This document shows, in pieces, positions 1 to 9,249 of a DNA stretch of 64,000 nt. Both the position numbers and the translations under genes were made by a program. Positions within the stretch are counted from its first letter, which is position 1, and each line of letters opens with the position of its first letter. Under the pieces are notes generated by a model. The model was not told the origin of the DNA, made no database searches, and was given only the letters and a program-made list of their open reading frames with translations. Source of the stretch: an uncultured OCS116 cluster bacterium (GTDB taxonomy: Bacteria > Pseudomonadota > Alphaproteobacteria > Rhizobiales > TMED25); assembly GCA_902633855.1 (NCBI GenBank), contig CACPHU010000003.1, positions 1-64,000 of the forward strand, given 5' to 3'.

Positions 1-1374
1 AGCAATATCGAGATGAGCCCAAGGAATGTCCTCAACAAAATAATGAATGAATTCTGCTGCAGTGATTGCCCCTGCATATCTTCCACCAATATTTTTTATA
101 TCAGCAACTTTGGAGTTTATCATTTTCATATACTTTTCATCGATCGGCATTCTCCACAAAAGTTCCCCTGTTTTTTTTCCTGAATTTATTAAATTATCTG
201 CTAATTCATCATTATTGCAGAAAAGCCCAGCCATTTCTTGACCGAGCGCAACGAGTATCGCCCCTGTTAAAGTCGCAAGGTCGATTATTGCGGATGGCTT
301 GTAATTCTGAATAGCGTATGTTGCTATATCAGCTAGCACCAGCCGCCCTTCAGCATCTGTGTTCAGAACTTCAATAGTTTTACCTGACATTGATTTTATG
401 ACATCACCAGGCCTCATCGCATTACCGTCAGTCATATTTTCAACAAGCCCTACAATACCAACAACATTAGCATTCGCTTTCCTTTTTGAGAGCGCGCTCA
501 TCAAGCCGATAACACTCGCTGAACCTGCCATATCACCTTTCATTTCATCCATTCCACCCGATGGTTTTATTGAAATACCACCAGAGTCAAATGTTACACC
601 CTTACCAAGAACTACCAATGGCTTTTGACCTTTGTTTGGGAGATATTCAAGAATAACTGTGTATGGCTCATTTCGGCTTCCTTTCGCGACAGCCAAAAGT
701 GCTCCCATCGATAATTGATCCATTTTTTTCTGATTAAGAATTTTAATCTTTAAGTCTGGCCCCGCAAGATCGCCTATTCTTTTCGAATATTCATGCGGCG
801 TTAAAATGTTTGATGGTTCATTAACAAGATCTCGAGTTAAATTCACACCATCGAGTATTGCATTATAATTTTTATGGATATTTTCACTTGTTGTGTGATG
901 GCTTGTTATAAAGAGAACCTTCTGAATAATATTTCCCTTATTTTTTGATTTATATTTTTCAAACTTGTAGCTTTTCAAACCAATCCCAAATGCAAGGCGT
1001 GCAGGTATCGACATCAGCTCAATATTTTTCTTTGTAGTTTCAATTCTGATTGAGAATTGCGTTATCTGAGAGGAACAGATATATTGACAAATTTTACCGC
1101 CTTGATTTATCCATGAATCTTCATCCATACTCGATAAATCTTTTATTTTAAATAATATTATCCGTGAAAACTCATTATTGTGCGGATGAATTAAATCGAC
1201 AATGCTTTGTTCAATTTTATTTATCTTTGATGATTTTCTAAGCTTCTCGTAGAGCTTTTTTATCTCTTTATCATTTTGAGATTTTTCATCTATTAACAAG
1301 CCCTCGTCTTCGCTAAAAAAAGATACAAGAACACCGCTGTTTTCAACACCGATATCTACAAATGAAACTTTCAT
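1..1374 (-). CDS. pepA: Leucyl aminopeptidase, M17 family (partial, C-terminus off window)
   Basis: Not in the ORF track because its stop lies outside the window. Reading minus from the ATG at 1374 gives 458 codons without a stop. The protein shows the M17 catalytic signature: a lysine and aspartate region VVLGKGVTFDSGG followed by MKGDMAGSA, and the NTDAEGRLVLAD motif that binds the two metal ions and the substrate. It would remove N-terminal residues from peptides in the cytoplasm as a homohexamer. About 40 C-terminal residues are missing compared with the usual ~500. It is divergent from the lptF operon, with a 97-bp shared upstream region. Family assignment is secure; the start is the only ATG that gives a normal N-terminal domain. 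Confidence 0.95.
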   Translation of the reverse strand, partial: MKVSFVDIGVENSGVLVSFFSEDEGLLIDEKSQNDKEIKKLYEKLRKSSKINKIEQSIVDLIHPHNNEFSRIILFKIKDLSSMDEDSWINQGGKICQYICSSQITQFSIRIETTKKNIELMSIPARLAFGIGLKSYKFEKYKSKNKGNIIQKVLFITSHHTTSENIHKNYNAILDGVNLTRDLVNEPSNILTPHEYSKRIGDLAGPDLKIKILNQKKMDQLSMGALLAVAKGSRNEPYTVILEYLPNKGQKPLVVLGKGVTFDSGGISIKPSGGMDEMKGDMAGSASVIGLMSALSKRKANANVVGIVGLVENMTDGNAMRPGDVIKSMSGKTIEVLNTDAEGRLVLADIATYAIQNYKPSAIIDLATLTGAILVALGQEMAGLFCNNDELADNLINSGKKTGELLWRMPIDEKYMKMINSKVADIKNIGGRYAGAITAAEFIHYFVEDIPWAHLDIA

Positions 1375-1471
1375 GACCCACCTAACTGATACTTTATTAG
1401 TACTATTTATTTAGTATAAATCTTGTTATAAATGTATATATAAACATTATTTATTACAAGCTTATCACTTC

Positions 1472-2596
1472 ATGAGATTAATTAATACATACGTTGCAGT
1501 GAATTTTATCAGAACATTCTTCATTGTTTTATTTGTGATCTCAACACTTGCTTGGCTAACGCAAATAATAGATGACCTCACACTTATCCTAGACAGAGAT
1601 AGGAGTATTGCTGATTTCTTTAGTCTCACTATTTTGTTATATCCATATATTGTCTCAATAATAGCCCCATCCTCAGTTCTAATTGCATCAATTATTGTGA
1701 TAGATAGAATGACACGTGACTCTGAAATGGTAATTTTGAATGCAAGCGGGATTAGCTTGATCCAAAAAATATCCCCCTTTCTAGTGGCTACAATTTTTAT
1801 TACATTGTTAATTTATATACTCAGTATACATGTATCACCAATGGCCATGAAAGATTTTCGTGAAAAGATTAATGAAATTAAATCCGATATAATCAGTAGT
1901 TCATTTAAGAAAAATGAATTCAGCTCACCCGACGGTGACTATACTATCTACGTATCCGATATTTCCAATAATAATGATTTCTTGGGTATCATTATAAAAG
2001 ATATGAAGTCTAGTGACGTAATAATAACCTACACAGCAAAAGTTGCTCGAATTATTGATGTCGAGGACCAGATTATTTTAGAAATGGAAAACGGAAAAAT
2101 ATATAGCGAAAATTTAAATTTATCCGACAAAGAGACAAGTGCCATAGTATTTGAGGAGTACAAAATAAACTTATCCAACATCTTCAAAGCTGTTGATAGT
2201 ACTTATTTTAAGGCATCTGAAAAATCACTGAGGGAGCTATTTAATATTAGTAACATTTCATCGGGTGAAGATGGAGCAAAAAGAGTCGAATATATGAATG
2301 AAGCGCATATGAGAATCTCAAACCCACTTTATGCAATCGCCTTTTTATTTATCTCACTATTTTTTCTACAAAAAGATTTAAACTTTAGATCAATCAAATC
2401 CTCAGATATAATTATCGTTGCGGTATGCTCCTTTCTTGTCAAGCTCTGCGGACTTGTATTATCAAATAAAATAATGGTTTATGAATTATATTTTTTGCAC
2501 TACATAATTCCATTATTTATAATTTGCGTTTATCTGATAAATTTGATTTTGTTTCATGTGAAGGAGGTCAAACACACAAATGCTGCTTTACAATAA
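1472..2596 (+). CDS. lptF: LPS export ABC transporter permease LptF
   Basis: First of two paralogous YjgP/YjgQ-type permeases that, with LptB, extract lipopolysaccharide from the inner membrane and pass it to the LptC/LptA bridge. There are membrane segments near residues 10-32, 60-80 and 100-122, a periplasmic beta-jellyroll region of about 150 residues, and three C-terminal membrane segments. The cytoplasmic coupling stretch RMTRDSEMVILNASGIS after the second helix is typical of the family. The length of 374 aa is normal. It overlaps lptG by 17 bp, so the two are translationally coupled. No strong ribosome-binding site precedes the ATG. Confidence 0.93.
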   Translation: MRLINTYVAVNFIRTFFIVLFVISTLAWLTQIIDDLTLILDRDRSIADFFSLTILLYPYIVSIIAPSSVLIASIIVIDRMTRDSEMVILNASGISLIQKISPFLVATIFITLLIYILSIHVSPMAMKDFREKINEIKSDIISSSFKKNEFSSPDGDYTIYVSDISNNNDFLGIIIKDMKSSDVIITYTAKVARIIDVEDQIILEMENGKIYSENLNLSDKETSAIVFEEYKINLSNIFKAVDSTYFKASEKSLRELFNISNISSGEDGAKRVEYMNEAHMRISNPLYAIAFLFISLFFLQKDLNFRSIKSSDIIIVAVCSFLVKLCGLVLSNKIMVYELYFLHYIIPLFIICVYLINLILFHVKEVKHTNAALQ

Positions 2597-3665
2597 ATAT
2601 TTTGCAATCCAATATTTAAAATCAATAGTATTGATATTTTTTATTGCTTTAGCGCTAATTTTTCTTATTGATATCTCAGAAATATCTCGTAGGTTAGCTG
2701 ATGTGAGTGATGTGAGTCTCATAAATATAGTCATATTATCCCTATACAAGCTCCCATCAACATTTGAAGAAGTATCTCCGGTTATAATATTATTTGGGAC
2801 TTTACTATTTTTAAATAAGCTGTCGAGACATAGCGAGCTTATAATTTCAAATGCCTCAGGGCTATCTTTCTGGCAAGTTATCACTCCTCCAGCTGTGATA
2901 TCCATCTTATTTGGTTTATTTGTTGTATTCATAATAGATCCATTAGGCATTCAATATAAGGATAACTTTTCATTGCTAGAAAGGGATGTAAAGGGCGAAA
3001 ATAAGTTTATTAATTTAGAAGATGAAAAAGAGTTTTGGTCGTCTCAAAAAAATTCAACAGGTGAACTAATTGTAAATGCTGAGCAGGTTTATTTAAATCA
3101 ATTGACACTAATTGATGCTACATTCCTTCAATTCGATGATAACCAAAATCTATTGGAAAAATATGACAGCACGTATGCAAAATTCGAAGCAAATCAATGG
3201 ATTTTACATAATGTTTGGGCGGATATGGAAGGTAAAAGCCGTGAATATCTTGAAATTTATAAAATAGAGACAAATTCAAATGAATTATTAATGTTTGAGG
3301 ATGCAATAAAAAATAGTAATCAATCAATTTGGACCATTCTTGGGGTTATAAAAAAACTGAATTTAAACAGTATTTCAACGACAAAGCACATTGTTGATCT
3401 AAATTTTTTGATAGCAATGCCAGCCCTAATGCTAGCGCTAGTATTAACAGCTGCTTGCTTTTGCGTTAAATTATTTCGTGTGCAGCACTCAATCTTTATG
3501 GTAATATTAGGTATAATTGTTGGTCTTTTGTTATTTTTTGTGAACCACATTTCATACATTTTATCGGAAAATGAAATATTTAACCCAATATTAGGGGCTT
3601 GGTGGCATATTATAACGGTAATTTTAATTGCAACAAAGGTTTTAATTTCGAGAGAAGATGGTTAA
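2580..3665 (+). CDS. lptG: LPS export ABC transporter permease LptG
   Basis: Second permease of the LptB2FG complex. It has the same architecture as the upstream LptF: three N-terminal helices, a periplasmic domain around residues 125-265 and three C-terminal helices. The coupling motif LSRHSELIISNASGLS matches the corresponding stretch of LptF. The 361-aa length fits the family. It starts inside lptF and ends 10 bp before lptD, placing the inner- and outer-membrane ends of the same LPS bridge in one operon. LptA, LptB and LptC are not in the window. Confidence 0.93.
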   Translation: MLLYNKYFAIQYLKSIVLIFFIALALIFLIDISEISRRLADVSDVSLINIVILSLYKLPSTFEEVSPVIILFGTLLFLNKLSRHSELIISNASGLSFWQVITPPAVISILFGLFVVFIIDPLGIQYKDNFSLLERDVKGENKFINLEDEKEFWSSQKNSTGELIVNAEQVYLNQLTLIDATFLQFDDNQNLLEKYDSTYAKFEANQWILHNVWADMEGKSREYLEIYKIETNSNELLMFEDAIKNSNQSIWTILGVIKKLNLNSISTTKHIVDLNFLIAMPALMLALVLTAACFCVKLFRVQHSIFMVILGIIVGLLLFFVNHISYILSENEIFNPILGAWWHIITVILIATKVLISREDG

Positions 3666-3675
3666 ATAATATATA

Positions 3676-5838
3676 ATGATAATCAATAGGTACATATATC
3701 TGGCTTGTACTATTATGCTTTTATTTGTCTCCCCAAATCTGTGGGCAAATCAGCATGATGTAAATGATCTATATCCTTCAATATATTTTGAGGCTGATAA
3801 TCTGCTTTACGAAAATGATGGTAAAAATATTAAAGCCAGCGGTAATGCAAAATTATTCTACAAATCTTATGTAGTTGAAGCTTCGGAAATCACCTACCTC
3901 CAAGAGATCGATCAGGTAATCGCCACAGGAAATGTAACAATGTCAGATAAAGGTAAGGTGAAAATTACAGCAAATAAAATTACCTTATCGGATGAGTTGA
4001 AGAATGGATTTCTTGAGGGAGCAAATATGATCCTTCAAGATGGCAGCAAAATTAGAGCTGATAAGGCTAATATAAATTCAACCAAATCTAGTACATTTAC
4101 AGGCGCAAGTTACACTTTTTGTGAGAAATGTATCGAGGATGATGACTGTCCATATACTTGGGAATTTCAATCCGAAGAGGTGGTTCACGATGAGTTAAAC
4201 AAAAAAATTATCTTTAAGAATATCAAATTCAATGTGCTTGATAAGACACTCTTGAGCCTGCCGCAGTTTACATACCCCGACTTTACTGTTAAGCGCCAGT
4301 CAGGATTTCTTATTCCCACATATTCATTTTCAAACTTTTATGGCCATGCCATAAAAGTTCCATACATTTATATATTGGATGAAACAAGTGACCTAACTGT
4401 ATCTCCATTTGTCACAACAAAACAAGGACCTCTACTTGACTTTGAATATAGAAAAAAAACAGAAAATGGTGGAGATATCTACATTAATCCAAACTTCATA
4501 TATCAGGCAGACCCTTCTGATGTTGCTCCCGGGGATGAGAAATTGAGGGCAAGCATCCAAACTCATGGAACCATACCCATCAATGATAATTTTAATTGGG
4601 GCTGGGATGCCACCTATGCAACTGACGATACTTACATGAGAAAGTATAGTTTGGATAGTCGCACAAAATATAATTCCAATATATATGTTGAAGGACTAAA
4701 AGGGCAAAATTATCTAAATATAGCAGCTATAAACTACAAAAATTTACTTAATGAAACCGAAACACCTCAAGCAATACTCTTGCCTCGAATAGATCATCAA
4801 TACAAATTTAATCTGCCAAATCTGAAAAATTTAAGCTTTGAAAATAATATTGTAAATGTTCAAAGGGCAAGTGGTGATGAACAGATGAGACTTACGACAG
4901 AGTTGAAATGGGATGAGAGATATATCTCAAATAATGGTGTCATCATTGAACCAAAACTATCACTGAGAGCAGATCATTTGCGAACATTTGATGAATCGGA
5001 AGATCAGTATACTAATTTTTCAAGAGTAATACCAAATCTATCTACATCAATTTCTTGGCCATTCTTTGATAACGCAACATATGGAAAGCAGATTATTGAG
5101 CCAAAGATAGCATTTGGATACGTTGGTGATGAAGAGACATATGCAGACCTTCTTAACGAAGATGCACAAACATTTAATTTCAATAGTCTAAATTTATTTG
5201 AGATGAATAGGAGTTTAGGCTTTGATAGAATTGATGGCGGATCTAAAATATCACTTGGTGTAAATTATAGTCTTCAAGATAATATTGGAGGGCTATTAAG
5301 CGCAAATATTGGTCAATCTTATCACGTCAGTGGGCTAAACTCACTTGCTTCAGATCAATGGTCTGGGACAGACAATTACCACTCAGATATTGTTGGCTCC
5401 ATATCATACAATCTCAATGATGCAGTTATATTAGATTACAAAACTAGATATGACAGATCTTCCAGCGATAACTCTATCAATGAATTTAATCTCGAGATGC
5501 ATGATTTTAACAGCTATAGTTTTGGCATAAACTATACTGATATAGAAGCGGAAGCAAATTGGCTAAATACTGGGCTTAACGCAAATGATCATGTAGCTTT
5601 AAGTGAACTATCTGGTTTCCTTGAATTCGGAATTACACCGGATTGGTCAATAATTTCGAGTGGGACATTTAATTTAGAGTCAGATGATTTCGTTAGTAAC
5701 AAAATTGGACTTAGGTATGACGACGAATGTCTGGCATTTGATATAGGTTACCGAGAGAACTTATTTACAGACCGTGATATTAAAAAAGATAGGTCAATAC
5801 TATTCAATTTCGAATTAAAAACATCATCCGTAGATTAA
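3676..5838 (+). CDS. lptD: LPS-assembly outer membrane protein LptD
   Basis: A 720-aa outer-membrane protein that inserts LPS into the outer leaflet. It has an N-terminal signal peptide (hydrophobic run LACTIMLLFVSPNLWA), then an OstA/LptA-like jellyroll at about residues 35-150 (repeated alternating strands such as IKASGNAKLFYKSYVVEASE), then a beta-barrel rich in aromatic-ended strands to the C-terminus. Cysteines cluster near residues 150-160 (FCEKCIEDDDC), a position where alphaproteobacterial LptD proteins carry disulfides. The context (lptFG upstream, a SurA-like chaperone downstream) supports the call. Confidence 0.93.
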   Translation: MIINRYIYLACTIMLLFVSPNLWANQHDVNDLYPSIYFEADNLLYENDGKNIKASGNAKLFYKSYVVEASEITYLQEIDQVIATGNVTMSDKGKVKITANKITLSDELKNGFLEGANMILQDGSKIRADKANINSTKSSTFTGASYTFCEKCIEDDDCPYTWEFQSEEVVHDELNKKIIFKNIKFNVLDKTLLSLPQFTYPDFTVKRQSGFLIPTYSFSNFYGHAIKVPYIYILDETSDLTVSPFVTTKQGPLLDFEYRKKTENGGDIYINPNFIYQADPSDVAPGDEKLRASIQTHGTIPINDNFNWGWDATYATDDTYMRKYSLDSRTKYNSNIYVEGLKGQNYLNIAAINYKNLLNETETPQAILLPRIDHQYKFNLPNLKNLSFENNIVNVQRASGDEQMRLTTELKWDERYISNNGVIIEPKLSLRADHLRTFDESEDQYTNFSRVIPNLSTSISWPFFDNATYGKQIIEPKIAFGYVGDEETYADLLNEDAQTFNFNSLNLFEMNRSLGFDRIDGGSKISLGVNYSLQDNIGGLLSANIGQSYHVSGLNSLASDQWSGTDNYHSDIVGSISYNLNDAVILDYKTRYDRSSSDNSINEFNLEMHDFNSYSFGINYTDIEAEANWLNTGLNANDHVALSELSGFLEFGITPDWSIISSGTFNLESDDFVSNKIGLRYDDECLAFDIGYRENLFTDRDIKKDRSILFNFELKTSSVD

Positions 5839-5858
5839 ACATTAGATGAATCAAATCG

Positions 5859-6755
5859 ATGCAAATGTTAAGAGCCTTTTTTACAATATCATCACTAGTA
5901 GTTTACCTTTTTTGTTTTGCTTCAATTTCAAAATCTGAAATCGTCTCAAGGATAATCTTACTTGTTAACGACATTCCAATTACTCAATCGGATTTTCAAC
6001 AAAGGGCTGTATTTATTCAATCTAATAATCCACAGTTGAGTGTGAGTGCGGTCTCCAGCCAAGCTGTTCAAGAATTGATTGATGAGGCAATAAAAGTAGA
6101 TGCCTCGGAAAGTATGGGAATTACTTACTCCACAGATGAGGTTGCATTAGCGCTCGATAAACAATTAAAAGCTCAGGGAACGAGTCTTGAAAAATACGCC
6201 GAAAAACTACGTGCTGATGGTAGTGATATAAAAACAATTATTAACGCTAGAATTGCTGCTACGTTATGGAATCAGTATATTATTAGAAAATTTCGAAAGT
6301 ATGCTGACATTACTGTAAGCGAAGTTGATAAATATAAGAGAGACTTACTTGAAAAGGAGATCTTTCATATACAAATATTGAAAATACAAAATAAGGATGC
6401 GTCTCCAGAGAAACTATATCTTGCAGAAAATATATCAACAAGTTTTCAAAGCTGCGCAAATAACTTAGCCTTATATAAAGACCACCCTGATATTGAAGTT
6501 GATGATTTTTTTGATATAAGAATTAATGAGTTAGATGAGCCTTTTAAAACCATTCTAAACCACAAAAGCGATCAATTTTTACTTCCTATGCAGGTTATTG
6601 ATAATGAATTAGTAGTGATGATAAATTGCACTCCTAAGAAAATTATCTCTGATTTTGAGGTTCAAAATATTCTCATTTCCAATCAGCTAAAGGCATACTC
6701 CGAAAAAGAGCTACGAAACCTAAGACAGGATAGTGTTATTGAAGATAAAAAATAA
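5859..6755 (+). CDS. surA: SurA-like periplasmic chaperone / peptidyl-prolyl isomerase
   Basis: A 298-aa exported protein with a signal peptide (FFTISSLVVYLFCFASISKS) and a SurA N-terminal chaperone domain: IVLLVNDIPITQSDFQQRA-type strand-helix, then the helical EVALALDKQLKAQGTSLEKYAEKL stretch. The following parvulin region is short and poorly conserved, so isomerase activity is doubtful while chaperone function for outer-membrane proteins such as LptD is likely. The gene starts 20 bp after lptD and overlaps pdxA by 23 bp. Shorter than enteric SurA (about 430 aa), which has two parvulin domains; single-domain versions are normal in this class. The family call is firm, the catalytic status is inferred. 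Confidence 0.85.
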   Translation: MQMLRAFFTISSLVVYLFCFASISKSEIVSRIILLVNDIPITQSDFQQRAVFIQSNNPQLSVSAVSSQAVQELIDEAIKVDASESMGITYSTDEVALALDKQLKAQGTSLEKYAEKLRADGSDIKTIINARIAATLWNQYIIRKFRKYADITVSEVDKYKRDLLEKEIFHIQILKIQNKDASPEKLYLAENISTSFQSCANNLALYKDHPDIEVDDFFDIRINELDEPFKTILNHKSDQFLLPMQVIDNELVVMINCTPKKIISDFEVQNILISNQLKAYSEKELRNLRQDSVIEDKK

Positions 6756-7752
6756 AAAATTACCCATCGCCCTGACAATGGGTGATCCTGCTGGTATTTC
6801 AGCTGAGATTACGGTCAATGCATGGTCATCAAGGTCGGCGACAAAAATACCTCCTTTCATTTTTTTTGGCAGTGAAGAATTACTTCATAGGCGAGCTAAT
6901 TTAATTGATTGCAAAATAAAAACAAAAAAAATTAGGAAAACGGAGATGGATTTAGCTGTAGATATATTTAAGGAGTCTATACCAGTTTTTGATATCCCGA
7001 TTATGAAAGAAACTATTGGTCAATACTCAGAACATAATGATCAAAAAATAATGAAGTCAATTTTAACAGCATACGACTCAATCAAGAGCGGCCTGACATC
7101 GGCTATCGTAACAAACCCAGTCAATAAAAACTCTCTGCTCTATGAGGGTGTTAAATTTAGCGGTCAAACCGAACTCTGCGCCCACCTATGCCAATCCAAG
7201 AATCCAGTTATGCTAATGATGAGTGATGCTCTTAAGATTGTACCGCTTACACGCCATATTCCAATCAGCGAGGTTCCACAATCAATCAACAAATCATTAT
7301 TGATGAATACAGTAAAAGTAATCAGTAATGACTTGAAAAAGTATTTCAATATATCTCAGCCCCAGATCGTCGTAACAGGTCTAAATCCTCATGCAGGAGA
7401 TAATGGATTAATTGGTAATGAAGAAATTAATGTAATTGATCCAGTGATAAAAGAACTTCAGAGAGAAAATATTAATATTCACGGCCCCGCTTCTGCTGAT
7501 AGCCTGTTCAGTAATGGCAATACTGATTGTGATATAGTCATTTGTATGTATCATGACCAAGCACTAATTCCAATTAAAACTATCTCAAATTTCACTGCAA
7601 TAAATATAACACTCGGCATTGACATTATCCGGACATCACCAGATCATGGAACGGCATATCAAATCGCAAAAAGGGCAATTGCAGACCCAACTAGCTTAAT
7701 AAGATCCTTAATAATCGCAGACCAAATGGCAGAAAGAAATGCCAGTAGATAA
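6733..7752 (+). CDS. pdxA: 4-hydroxythreonine-4-phosphate dehydrogenase
   Basis: PdxA oxidises 4-phosphohydroxy-L-threonine in the DXP-dependent pyridoxal phosphate pathway. Seen motifs: ALTMGDPAGIS at the N-terminus, VTNPVNKNSL, and MYHDQALIPIKT, which carries a metal-binding histidine and aspartate. Length is 339 aa, as expected. The start is a GTG inside the end of surA (23-bp overlap); the next ATG would remove the first beta-strand. The pdxA-rsmA order downstream of surA is a common proteobacterial arrangement and the two genes overlap by 14 bp. Confidence 0.95.
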   Translation: MLLKIKNKKLPIALTMGDPAGISAEITVNAWSSRSATKIPPFIFFGSEELLHRRANLIDCKIKTKKIRKTEMDLAVDIFKESIPVFDIPIMKETIGQYSEHNDQKIMKSILTAYDSIKSGLTSAIVTNPVNKNSLLYEGVKFSGQTELCAHLCQSKNPVMLMMSDALKIVPLTRHIPISEVPQSINKSLLMNTVKVISNDLKKYFNISQPQIVVTGLNPHAGDNGLIGNEEINVIDPVIKELQRENINIHGPASADSLFSNGNTDCDIVICMYHDQALIPIKTISNFTAINITLGIDIIRTSPDHGTAYQIAKRAIADPTSLIRSLIIADQMAERNASR

Positions 7753-8581
7753 TAATCACAATAATCAATACAAAAAAAATCTTGAACAACTAGGTATCAG
7801 TCCATCAAAAAAATTAGGTCAGAATTTTATATTTGATAAAAACATCTTAAATAAGATTACCAGTTTGATTAATCCTGATGCTTGTGATTTGGTTATCGAA
7901 ATAGGTCCTGGCCTTGGTGGTTTGTCTGAGGCACTCATAAATAATAACGTAAAAAAAATTTTACTGGTGGAGAAAGATAGACAATTCACGCAATTACTCA
8001 ATGCGCTTAAATCAAAATTTCCAGATCAAATTGATATTATTTTTGAAGATGCAATAAATTTTAATTTCGATATTGAGAATTATAAAAATATTAGTATTGT
8101 TTCCAATCTTCCTTACAATGTTGCAACTAAAATACTAACCACATTGATCAATGCACATTATTCAACAAATAAATTGAAAAACATGATCTTAATGTTTCAG
8201 AAAGAAGTGGCTCAGAGAATTACCGCGGATTACAGTCACAAACACTATGGAAGATTATCAATTATATCCCAATATTTATATCAATGTAATATTGAATTTG
8301 ATCTGAATCCAGCAGTCTTTTATCCGAAACCGAAGGTGGACTCATCAATAGTATCATTCAAAAGCCTTAAGAGGAAATCGGGTCCAGACATAAAAATACT
8401 GGAAAGTATTACAAGGGCAGCTTTTAGCCAAAGAAGAAAAAAAATAAGGACAAGCCTAAAAGGCATAATAAGCGAGGCTGATTTAACCGAAAGACTGAAT
8501 ATTGATGTTGATTTGAGGGCGGAACAATTATCAGTAAATCAATATCTTAAAATATCAGAGTATTTAGAGAAAATAAGCTAG
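7739..8581 (+). CDS. rsmA: 16S rRNA dimethyladenosine transferase
   Basis: RsmA (KsgA) dimethylates two adjacent adenines near the 3' end of 16S rRNA late in 30S assembly. The SAM-binding motif I is EIGPGLGGLSEAL and the catalytic motif IV is SNLPYNVATK. The C-terminal part has FYPKPKVDSSIV and the helical AAFSQRRKKIRTSL segment characteristic of the family. Length 280 aa is normal. It is the last gene of the lpt operon and its stop overlaps by 4 bp with the convergent gmk gene. Confidence 0.96.
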   Translation: MPVDNNHNNQYKKNLEQLGISPSKKLGQNFIFDKNILNKITSLINPDACDLVIEIGPGLGGLSEALINNNVKKILLVEKDRQFTQLLNALKSKFPDQIDIIFEDAINFNFDIENYKNISIVSNLPYNVATKILTTLINAHYSTNKLKNMILMFQKEVAQRITADYSHKHYGRLSIISQYLYQCNIEFDLNPAVFYPKPKVDSSIVSFKSLKRKSGPDIKILESITRAAFSQRRKKIRTSLKGIISEADLTERLNIDVDLRAEQLSVNQYLKISEYLEKIS

Positions 8582-9246
8582 TCTTTTAATCTGTCTGATA
8601 ACTCTTCAAGCAAATGATCGACATGCTTACTAATGTTAGTAGTGTTTGCCTTAGTTATTTTCATTTTTTCAGAAGTAACTATAGATTTTAATTCTGAATA
8701 TGCCACATCGAGATCATCATTGATAATTACGTAATCATATTCATTCCAGTGCTTTATTTCGTCATATGCCGCATTCAGTCTATTTTTTATTGTATCAATT
8801 GAGTCTTGGTCCCTCTTTATCAATCTGCCCATCAATTCAGTTGCCGTTGGTGGCAGTATGAATACCGAAATGATATTATCCTCATAATTATTTTTTAATT
8901 GAAGTGCGCCTTGCCAGTCAATATCAAAAATCACATCATTTCCAATTTGGATATTTTCAATTACCCGCTCTTTTGGGGTGCCATAATTAAAACCAAAAAC
9001 ATTCGCATGTTCTAAGAGGTTGCCTTCATCAACCATTTTATTAAAAACTTCATCATCTACGAAATAATAGTGTAAGCCATCCTCTTCATTGTCTCTTTTC
9101 TTCCGCGTTGTAACAGATATCGATAATACCGCATTCTTGAGATCTGAAACTAACTTTCTTGTTAAGGTAGTTTTCCCTGCGCCAGAAGGTGATGATATGA
9201 TTATCATAACACCTTTTTGTCTAGCTAAATTTATATTCATAATCAC
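8578..9246 (-). CDS. gmk: Guanylate kinase
   Basis: Converts GMP to GDP with ATP. The P-loop is SSPSGAGKTTL near residue 20, followed by the GMP-binding region SVTTRKKRDNEEDGLHYYF and the lid. At 222 aa it is a normal length; the methionine at residue 14 (MIIISSPSG) could also be used. It is the distal gene of the fab operon, 3 bp after fabF, so nucleotide and fatty-acid synthesis are co-transcribed here. Confidence 0.96.
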   Translation of the reverse strand: MIMNINLARQKGVMIIISSPSGAGKTTLTRKLVSDLKNAVLSISVTTRKKRDNEEDGLHYYFVDDEVFNKMVDEGNLLEHANVFGFNYGTPKERVIENIQIGNDVIFDIDWQGALQLKNNYEDNIISVFILPPTATELMGRLIKRDQDSIDTIKNRLNAAYDEIKHWNEYDYVIINDDLDVAYSELKSIVTSEKMKITKANTTNISKHVDHLLEELSDRLKD

Positions 9247-9249
9247 TTA

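Noticed and set aside
47-628. Plus-strand ORFs at the left edge
   Set aside because: They are shadows of the minus-strand pepA reading frame, whose catalytic motifs are clear.
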